Positions 1-4,969 of a stretch of 9,546 nucleotides of DNA are shown here, piece after piece. This DNA is from Bryobacterales bacterium (GTDB taxonomy: Bacteria; Acidobacteriota; Terriglobia; Bryobacterales; Bryobacteraceae). Positions within the stretch are counted from its first letter, which is position 1, and the number at the start of each line of letters is the position of its first letter. The DNA lies in NCBI GenBank assembly GCA_009697495.1, contig SHUN01000073.1:1-9546 (forward strand). The letters are read 5' to 3'. Both the position numbers and the translations under genes were made by a program. The notes below the pieces were generated by a model. It was not told the origin of the DNA, made no database searches, and saw only the letters and a list, made by a program, of their open reading frames with translations.

Positions 1-1
1 C

Positions 2-118
2 CAGCAAACATACCCCAACAAAACCCGCGTCGGGATGATCAATCACCGCAGCGGGCATTCGCCCACCGAAGCCAGCGTCCAAATCGCAATGGAATGGCTC
101 GAACGCTGGCTCCAATAA
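2..118 (+). CDS. C-terminal end of a probable alpha/beta hydrolase (5' truncated by window edge)
   Basis: The reading frame is open from base 2 and ends at TAA 116-118, giving the last 38 residues of a protein that begins outside the window. The end contains INHRSGHSPTEASV followed by MEWLERWLQ. A Gly-His-Ser/Pro turn followed by a short helix ending in Trp-Leu-x-x-Trp-Leu is the usual last segment of secreted alpha/beta hydrolases (esterase or prolyl-peptidase-like), where the His would be the third member of the Ser-Asp-His triad. The nucleophile and the oxyanion region are not in view, so the substrate cannot be guessed. The gene stops about 18 bases before the inferred 3' end of the fossil group II intron, which lies on the other strand. 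I am fairly sure it is coding and only moderately sure of the family. Confidence 0.6.
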   Translation, partial: QQTYPNKTRVGMINHRSGHSPTEASVQIAMEWLERWLQ

Positions 119-156
119 CCCCTGTGGAAAGGCGGGGCGCGGTAGGGACGCCCACA

Positions 157-189
157 GATCCGTACGGGCGCTATTTGCGCATACGGCTC
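157..189 (-). ncRNA. Group II intron domain V hairpin
   Basis: On the minus strand the segment reads GAGCCGTATGCG, then CAAATAG, then CGCCCGTACGGATC. It folds as a domain V helix: GAGCCGTA pairs with TACGGATC (one mismatch), a small internal bulge follows, and a short distal stem is closed by a CAAATAG-type loop in place of the usual GAAA tetraloop. The AGC triad of the catalytic site is present at the base of the helix. Domain V is the most conserved part of group II introns and forms the metal-binding catalytic core. It begins directly after the TAG stop of the reverse transcriptase remnant, the normal order in these introns. The changed distal loop suggests decay. Confidence 0.72.
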
Positions 190-512
190 CTACCTTGGGT
201 ATTTGTCGTCAAAGCGAACCGGAGCGTAAGGATGCACCCGTTCAGGCCGGGGCAGCCAGCCCTCAATCAGTCGAGTCATTCGCTCCGCCGTGATCGGGGT
301 CTTTTGGCTGCGCCTATCCAGCGCATGCCGCCAGTACCGTCCGAGGCGTTCCCGAAACAGGCATGGACTCGCGCGAGTTCCCCCGGTACCGCGTGGTATT
401 GGTAATGGCCGTTGCGTACACTGCGGAGCCACTTGCCAAGCGCCGGCACCGGTGCGTGCATCCGCCTGCTTCACTTCTTGCAGTGTTGCTTCTACACGTT
501 TGCCTATCGACC
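190..512 (-). pseudogene. Group II intron reverse transcriptase/maturase, C-terminal remnant with frameshifts
   Basis: Only about the last 100 residues of what would be a protein of about 420-480 residues remain, spread over three frames of the minus strand. From about 512, one frame gives SIGKRVEATLQEVKQ. The next (about 461-384) gives MHAPVPALGKWLRSV and NGHYQYHAVPG, the highly typical motif before the maturase C-terminus. After a probable one-base insertion in a run of five G near 380 the match passes to a third frame (NSRES). It then returns to the first (about 360-190) with FRERLGRYWRHAL, RRSQKTPITAERMTRL, then IEGWLPRPERVHPY and a terminal VRFDDKYPR before TAG. These are the conserved C-terminal maturase/X-domain patterns. 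The polymerase motifs, including YADD, are absent. It is a dead gene. Confidence 0.75.
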
Positions 513-566
513 AACCGCCAGATGGCAAAATACCCGGCACTTCAGGCGGTACCCGGACTTCGGCCA

Positions 567-755
567 GAGTTCCCCATAGCTTTTTTTTAGCGCAATGTGC
601 TCCGCCATCAACTCGGCCTAGACCTCGTCCTTGGCCTGGAACGCCGCCGCTCCATTTTCAAAGAACTCCTTCTGCCAACGGTAGAACACCGTCGGCTGGA
701 GGCCCAATTCATCACACAGTTTTGAGATCGGCGTCTGCTCCATTTCCAACGGAGG
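567..755 (-). pseudogene. IS3-type transposase OrfA fragment (helix-turn-helix), interrupted
   Basis: Minus-strand codons from ATG 743-741 give MEQTPISKLCDELGLQP, then TVFYRWQKEFFENGAAAFQ, the DNA-binding helix-turn-helix region of IS3-family OrfA proteins (HTH_Tnp_1-like). The frame then gives AKDEV, a TAG at 620-618, and AELMAEHIALKKSYGEL. In intact relatives the same run reads through with Leu at the stop position, so the TAG is probably a single TTG-to-TAG change. The coiled-coil section that normally separates the GAAAF motif from the KDEVLAELMAEH motif seems deleted, and no OrfB with a DDE catalytic domain follows. The fragment lies between the 5' and 3' parts of the group II intron, so it probably marks an insertion and later collapse. 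The edge at 755 is approximate. Confidence 0.65.
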
Positions 756-972
756 CAAGACACAGCAATGTCGGCATCCCGATTGAGGTTTTTAGAAGCT
801 CAGTATCCCAGCCCACCGATGCCTCTGTTTACGCTTCGAATGCCGCCTCGCGACGACACCCGCAAAACTCGACGCCAAGATGGCTTGCTATTCCTTTCTT
901 GTAGGACTCTTTCATTCCCTACTACATCCCGGTTTATCCCGGCGCATCTGCCTGGCGCCAGTTTTCTACAGG

Positions 973-1509
973 TTAGCGTTTTTCGGCTAGGGTCTTCATT
1001 TGCGCCAGGCCCTTTTCGAAATCGCCGCCGACGGCTTTGGCCATTCCGCCCATGGCGAGCAGGAAGCCCCTTTCAATGAAGCCATTCTCGCCGCTCATGG
1101 CCCATTCCACGGTGGAGCCGCCAGCCGCCGGCTGAATGGTGAACACCGTCAGCGACGTTGACGCGAACGGCTTTATGAATTCGAGGTTGATGGTGACGCT
1201 CTCAGCGGGGACGCTTTTGGTAATGGTCATGCGGCCCTCGCCGACATCGTCCTTCTGGCTTGTCCAGTGATAACTGGCGCCGCTACCGGCTGGGGCGCCG
1301 GAATACGTGGTTTTCATATTTGGATCGAGCTTGGCCCACGGGGACCAGCCATCCCATTTATGGAAGTCATTGATTAGCGCGTGGACGCCGGCCGGAGGGG
1401 CCGCGATTTGGGCGGAGCGGGTCACCCTAAATGCGCCCGGCAGCAACGCGATAACAATTAGCAGGCCGACGATGAGTCCCAGAATGGCGATACCGATTTT
1501 TTTCAACAT
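973..1509 (-). CDS. Membrane-anchored SRPBCC-domain protein (polyketide cyclase/START-like fold)
   Basis: This 178-residue protein begins with a Lys-Lys pair and one hydrophobic helix (about residues 4-23, IGIAILGLIVGLLIVIALLP), so the rest is probably anchored at the membrane with the domain outside. Residues about 28-175 fit the SRPBCC helix-grip fold: FRVTRSAQIAAPPAGVHALI, the HKWDGWSPWAKLDP segment typical of the group, a central YHWTSQ and VGEGRMTI strand pair, and a long C-terminal helix. These domains bind hydrophobic ligands in a deep pocket; the ligand here is unknown. The start is supported by AAGGAG (1523-1518 on this strand), 8 nt before ATG. The gene lies 15 nt after the stop of the TonB-dependent receptor, so the two are probably cotranscribed. 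The fossil intron starts about 25 nt beyond its stop, with no clear terminator between. Confidence 0.88.
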   Translation of the reverse strand: MLKKIGIAILGLIVGLLIVIALLPGAFRVTRSAQIAAPPAGVHALINDFHKWDGWSPWAKLDPNMKTTYSGAPAGSGASYHWTSQKDDVGEGRMTITKSVPAESVTINLEFIKPFASTSLTVFTIQPAAGGSTVEWAMSGENGFIERGFLLAMGGMAKAVGGDFEKGLAQMKTLAEKR

Positions 1510-1517
1510 GAAACGGG

Positions 1518-1523
1518 CTCCTT
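1518..1523 (-). promoter_or_regulatory. Shine-Dalgarno site of the SRPBCC gene
   Basis: AAGGAG on the minus strand lies 8 nt before the ATG at 1509-1507. It starts only one base after the TAA stop of the receptor gene, an arrangement compatible with ribosomes ending on the receptor and re-initiating here. Confidence 0.7.
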
Positions 1524-1524
1524 G

Positions 1525-4500
1525 TTAGAAATACAGTTTGAGTCCAAGCTGCATGACGCGGGCCTGAGCGGTGTTGGAAATCACTCCCGCAAGAGCGTTG
1601 CCGATACTGGAGTTGGGCGGGGTGAAGTTAGCGCGGTTAGAGGCGTTAAACATCTCCCAGCGGAACTGTACCCGCTTTCCTTCGCCAAATGGAAATTCGC
1701 GCTGGAGGCCGAAGTCGACGTTGACGTTGCCTAGCCCAACCAGGATACCGCGGCCGGAGTTGCCGTACGTGAACTGGGCGGGAGCGGCCCAGGCGGTGAG
1801 ATCGAACCAACGGTCAATGGTGCGTTCGGAAACGGGGAGGTTGCCGTTCTTAATCCGGTTCGGGCGGTCCCCGCCGCCGCCCGCAGAGTTAGACACACCC
1901 GCAGCGGCCGTAGCCGTGAATTTTTCGCCGGTGGACATAGTCCAAATACCGGTGATGTTCCAGTTGCCGATGATGTAGCTCATCGGGCCGCTGGCAACGA
2001 ATTGGCGGCCCTTGCCGAAGGGGAGTGCCCAATTGTGATTGAACACGGCGATGTGGTTCCGATCCTCCGGCATGGGGCCCCATTCGCAGGCAGTGCAGCG
2101 ACTATCCTGCGGAGGTCCGTTGCCGCCGCCGTTGATGTTAGTTCCGTTGGCCATGTATTTGGAGTACGTGTAGGCTAATGACGCCGTGAATCCCTTGGAA
2201 TACCGCTTTTCGACTCGGGTTTGGAAGGAGTGATATTTGGCGGAAGCATAATTACTGCGATAAGTGAGATTGACGATATTGGGATTGACGCCGAAGAAGG
2301 GGCGGCGGGGGTTTTGGCCGCCGGCTCCAGGGACCGATTGGTTGATGTTCATGTTGGAGACAAGGCCGATAGTGCGGGTGCCGATATAGGCCACATCGAG
2401 CAGCGTTTGCGGGAGAATCTCGCGTTGGAGGCCCAGGCTCCACTGCATGACTTTGGTGGACTGCAGGTTGTAATCCCAAACGTTGGGGTTGCCGGAGGAG
2501 AGTTGAACGGTATCGCTAGGGTTAAGGGGAACAGCGGCGGGAATGCCATCGGAGAGGCGGCGGAGCGGAGCGGCGTTTTGATCGGTCGCGATAACTTGGG
2601 AAAAGAAACATGGCAAGTTTTTGTATAACTGGCCGCCGCCTTGGCCTGCCTCGACAAATGATATTCCGAAGCCGCTACGGAGTACTGTCTTGCGGTCCTT
2701 AGTCAGCATGTAAGCCAGACCGGTGCGAGGGGCGTAGTTATTCAAGTCCAAGTTACGGAGCCTTCTTTGCGCCCCGGAGCCGGAGGCGATTTCGAGCTTA
2801 GCGGTATCGAGATTGAAGTTCGACCAGCGATTGTGGACTTCGTAGGGCGGGGCCTGAATGTCGTATCGAAGGCCGGCATTGATGGTGAGGCGGCTGTTGA
2901 CGCGCCACGTGTCATCGACGAACGCGCCCATGTTCCAGAAACGCATGCCGAAGGTACCGACGAGGATGTTGCGGTTGATGCCGGAGGTCGCGCCAATGGC
3001 AAAGTCGGAGAGGGCGGTGGCGGTGGTGGTGGTATTGATTTGACGCGTGAACTGCCCGTTAAAGGAGAAGTCGCCGCGGGTGGGGAAGGCGGAGAAGCCA
3101 TTGAAGCGATGGCGGACGTAAACGCCGCCGGCCTTCAAAGTGTGCGCGCCGCGGGTCCAGGTCATGACGTTCTCGTATTGGAATGACGTGGTGCGGCTAA
3201 CTTCCGGATAAGTGGAGTTGTCGCCGAGGCCGGAGAAACCGGTGATGGTGAATGCCGGCAGGCCGCCGGACTTGTCATTCGTATTAACGCCGGGAATGCC
3301 GAGGGCAGTCGCTGTCGAGAACGGATTGCCGAGAGGCTCGATGTTCTGATTCCAGCGAACGGCGCCGAGGCGAGTCTCGTTAATCAGTGACGGCGTAAAG
3401 ACCTTGACGTAGTTAAACGTGGCGGATTGGTTGCGGAGCGGCGTGTCAGTGGCGGTGTAAGTACCGTCAGCGGCGAGATACGGGTTTTGGTCGAGACTGG
3501 CGCCCGCACGGACGGGGATGAAGCCGGGGATGACGAGGCTGGTGTTGTCCCAGGAGTATTTGAAAAACAGACGGTCAGCCGAACCAACGTTTTGATCCAG
3601 ACGGACGTCGAACTGATCGGTGGATTGACGCTGCGTGGGGTTATAGGCGAAGTTGCGGTTCGCGGCCGGAGATGTGGGATCGGGGAGAAGCGCGAATAGC
3701 TTCCCAGCGGCCGGATCGAGCCGGGTGCGGGGAATCAGGTTGCCGGGGAATGGCGTGCGGAGAGTGCCCGTAAGCGTTGTTGGGTCAAAAACCTGGGTGG
3801 CGAGGGCCGCGAAGTTCCCAGTGGCGACCATCTCGCGCTGGGCAAGCGTGGCGATGGTTGAAATACTGGAGCGAGGCTGGGCGACGCGAATGCCCTGGTA
3901 GTCGGCGAAGAAGAAAGTCCGGTCCTTACGGATCGGGCCGCCAACGGTGCCGCCGAATTCGTTGCGGCGAAAAGCAGGTTTGGCGACGCCGAGACGGTTG
4001 TTAAAAAACTGGTTGGCGTCGAGCGCGGAGTTACGAAGGAACTCGTAGGCGGAAGCGCGGAAGCGGTTGGTGCCGGAGCGGGTTTGGACGATGGTGACGG
4101 CTCCGGCGGCGATGCCGTATTCGGCGGAATAGTTGGAGGTCAGGACGCGCATTTCCTGGATCGAGTCGACGGTGGGAACCATGATCAGCGTGCTGAGCCA
4201 GAGGTTGCGGTTAACCATGCCGTCAATGAAATAGGAGTTGTTTTGCGGGCTGGAGCCGTTGACGGAAATATTGACGTCGCCGCGCATGGCGTAGGGAGAC
4301 GAAGTCAAATTGCCAGCCGAACCGGCGTAGGCACCGGGACCTAACAGAACGAGCGAAGTGAACGTCCGGTTCTTCAGCGGCATTTCGATCATCTGATCGT
4401 TGGTGACCAGCGAGGACACCATGGCGGTCTGGGACTGGAGCAGCGGGGCGGCTTCGGAGACCTCGATGGTTTGGCGGACGTCGCCGATGGCGAGACGAAG

Positions 4501-4800
4501 GTCAACGGTGATGGCGTCGGCCGCGGTGAGTTCGATGGCGGTGCGAACGAGTTTCTGGAAGCCCGCCTGCTCGACGGTGATCTTATATTGACCGGGCGGC
4601 AGCGCGTAGGCGACGTACTGGCCATTGGCGTTGGAGCTTGCCTCGCGGTTAACGCCGGAGGCTTCGTTCTGGATCAGGACTTTAGCGTTGGCGATGGAGG
4701 CGCCGGCCTGGTCGGTAATCTGGCCAGCGATGGTGCCGTTGGTACCCTGAGCGAAGACAGCAAAGGTGAGTGTGATGAGAGCGAGAAGATAGCGAGACAT
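1525..4800 (-). CDS. TonB-dependent receptor, Oar-like, with N-terminal carboxypeptidase-regulatory-like domain
   Basis: This 1091-residue protein belongs to the large acidobacterial outer-membrane receptors related to Oar. It has a signal peptide at about residues 1-18 (MSRYLLALITLTFAVFAQG). A carboxypeptidase regulatory-like beta-sandwich follows at about 21-105 (GTIAGQITDQAGASI, then YALPPGQYKITVEQAGF), then a plug domain at about 118-245 containing MRGDVNISVNG, FIDGM and SIQEMRVLTSNYSAEYG. The beta-barrel fills the rest and ends in LGLKLYF, with the terminal aromatic residue expected for outer-membrane assembly. Such proteins import large or scarce ligands, often saccharides or peptides, using TonB energy; the ligand cannot be told from sequence. 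No SusD-like partner is present. The start is the only one that gives a proper signal peptide, although the Shine-Dalgarno match before it is poor. It heads a two-gene unit with the SRPBCC protein and diverges from the radical SAM gene. Confidence 0.93.
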   Translation of the reverse strand: MSRYLLALITLTFAVFAQGTNGTIAGQITDQAGASIANAKVLIQNEASGVNREASSNANGQYVAYALPPGQYKITVEQAGFQKLVRTAIELTAADAITVDLRLAIGDVRQTIEVSEAAPLLQSQTAMVSSLVTNDQMIEMPLKNRTFTSLVLLGPGAYAGSAGNLTSSPYAMRGDVNISVNGSSPQNNSYFIDGMVNRNLWLSTLIMVPTVDSIQEMRVLTSNYSAEYGIAAGAVTIVQTRSGTNRFRASAYEFLRNSALDANQFFNNRLGVAKPAFRRNEFGGTVGGPIRKDRTFFFADYQGIRVAQPRSSISTIATLAQREMVATGNFAALATQVFDPTTLTGTLRTPFPGNLIPRTRLDPAAGKLFALLPDPTSPAANRNFAYNPTQRQSTDQFDVRLDQNVGSADRLFFKYSWDNTSLVIPGFIPVRAGASLDQNPYLAADGTYTATDTPLRNQSATFNYVKVFTPSLINETRLGAVRWNQNIEPLGNPFSTATALGIPGVNTNDKSGGLPAFTITGFSGLGDNSTYPEVSRTTSFQYENVMTWTRGAHTLKAGGVYVRHRFNGFSAFPTRGDFSFNGQFTRQINTTTTATALSDFAIGATSGINRNILVGTFGMRFWNMGAFVDDTWRVNSRLTINAGLRYDIQAPPYEVHNRWSNFNLDTAKLEIASGSGAQRRLRNLDLNNYAPRTGLAYMLTKDRKTVLRSGFGISFVEAGQGGGQLYKNLPCFFSQVIATDQNAAPLRRLSDGIPAAVPLNPSDTVQLSSGNPNVWDYNLQSTKVMQWSLGLQREILPQTLLDVAYIGTRTIGLVSNMNINQSVPGAGGQNPRRPFFGVNPNIVNLTYRSNYASAKYHSFQTRVEKRYSKGFTASLAYTYSKYMANGTNINGGGNGPPQDSRCTACEWGPMPEDRNHIAVFNHNWALPFGKGRQFVASGPMSYIIGNWNITGIWTMSTGEKFTATAAAGVSNSAGGGGDRPNRIKNGNLPVSERTIDRWFDLTAWAAPAQFTYGNSGRGILVGLGNVNVDFGLQREFPFGEGKRVQFRWEMFNASNRANFTPPNSSIGNALAGVISNTAQARVMQLGLKLYF

Positions 4801-4814
4801 AGGCTTTAGGGAAT

Positions 4815-4829
4815 GCTATCAGAGATAGC
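4815..4829. repeat. Perfect 6-bp inverted repeat upstream of the receptor gene
   Basis: GCTATC-AGA-GATAGC is a perfect inverted repeat with a three-base centre, starting 15 nt upstream of the receptor ATG. It could be a small operator, or a hairpin in the 5' leader of the receptor mRNA that limits ribosome access, since no strong Shine-Dalgarno is seen there. Its position overlaps the weak promoter-like TTGAAC (4853-4848, minus strand) plus a poor -10. Function is inferred only. Confidence 0.4.
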
Positions 4830-4903
4830 GACGAGTTGGCGGGCACCGTTCAACCCCGGATTTCGCCACTCGGCCTGGATTATCCCCATTCGATGCGTGG
4901 TAT

Positions 4904-4932
4904 TTGGATGCGACTGGGACCAAGGGTACACT
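4904..4932 (+). promoter_or_regulatory. Candidate sigma-70 promoter for the radical SAM gene
   Basis: TTGGAT (4904-4909) and TACACT (4927-4932) are separated by 17 nt and match the consensus boxes at 3/6 and 4/6. Transcription would start near 4939, leaving a leader of about 30 nt before ATG 4970. The boxes are weak, but the placement fits the chosen start and argues against the in-frame TTG at 4904 as the true start. Confidence 0.4.
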
Positions 4933-4969
4933 GGATCGTCGTAGTCCATCTTGGAACAGGGAGCATAGT

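Larger units (their letters stand above)
136..947 (-). mobile_element. Degraded group II intron (fossil), with an IS fragment in its interior
   Basis: Read on the minus strand, the segment starts near 947 with ATGCGCCGGG, close to the GUGCG start of bacterial group II introns. It continues through the stretch that, in many such introns, encodes a spurious peptide beginning MKESY (915-829), and through GGGATGCCGACATTGCTGT (about 781-763), which resembles intron domain I sequence as I remember it. At the other end are the last part of the intron-encoded reverse transcriptase (about 512-190), a near-canonical domain V (189-157), and CCCTACCGCG, a typical 3' end, finishing near 136-138. A full intron of this type is about 1.8-2 kb, so more than half is missing, including most of domains I-IV and the polymerase part of the reverse transcriptase. 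Domain VI between 156 and 146 also looks shortened. It cannot be mobile. The end points come from recalled family patterns and may be off by several bases. Confidence 0.7.

Noticed and set aside
290..904. Plus-strand open frame of 204 codons across the fossil intron
   Set aside because: It runs opposite to recognisable maturase and transposase fragments, has an odd Pro/Arg/Ser-rich composition and no ribosome site; it is a shadow of GC-rich minus-strand sequence.
829..915. Minus-strand 28-codon frame beginning MKESYKKGIASH
   Set aside because: This peptide type recurs in databases because it lies in the 5' region of group II introns. It is better explained as intron RNA sequence than as a gene, so it is used only as evidence for the intron.
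927..942. Short direct repeat ATCCCGG-TTT-ATCCCGG near the fossil intron 5' end
   Set aside because: Two 7-base copies within intron sequence are too short and isolated to call a repeat array or a target duplication.
4904..4969. Upstream TTG start that would lengthen the radical SAM protein by 22 residues
   Set aside because: No Shine-Dalgarno precedes it, it overlaps the likely promoter boxes, and ATG 4970 has AGGGAG at the right distance.
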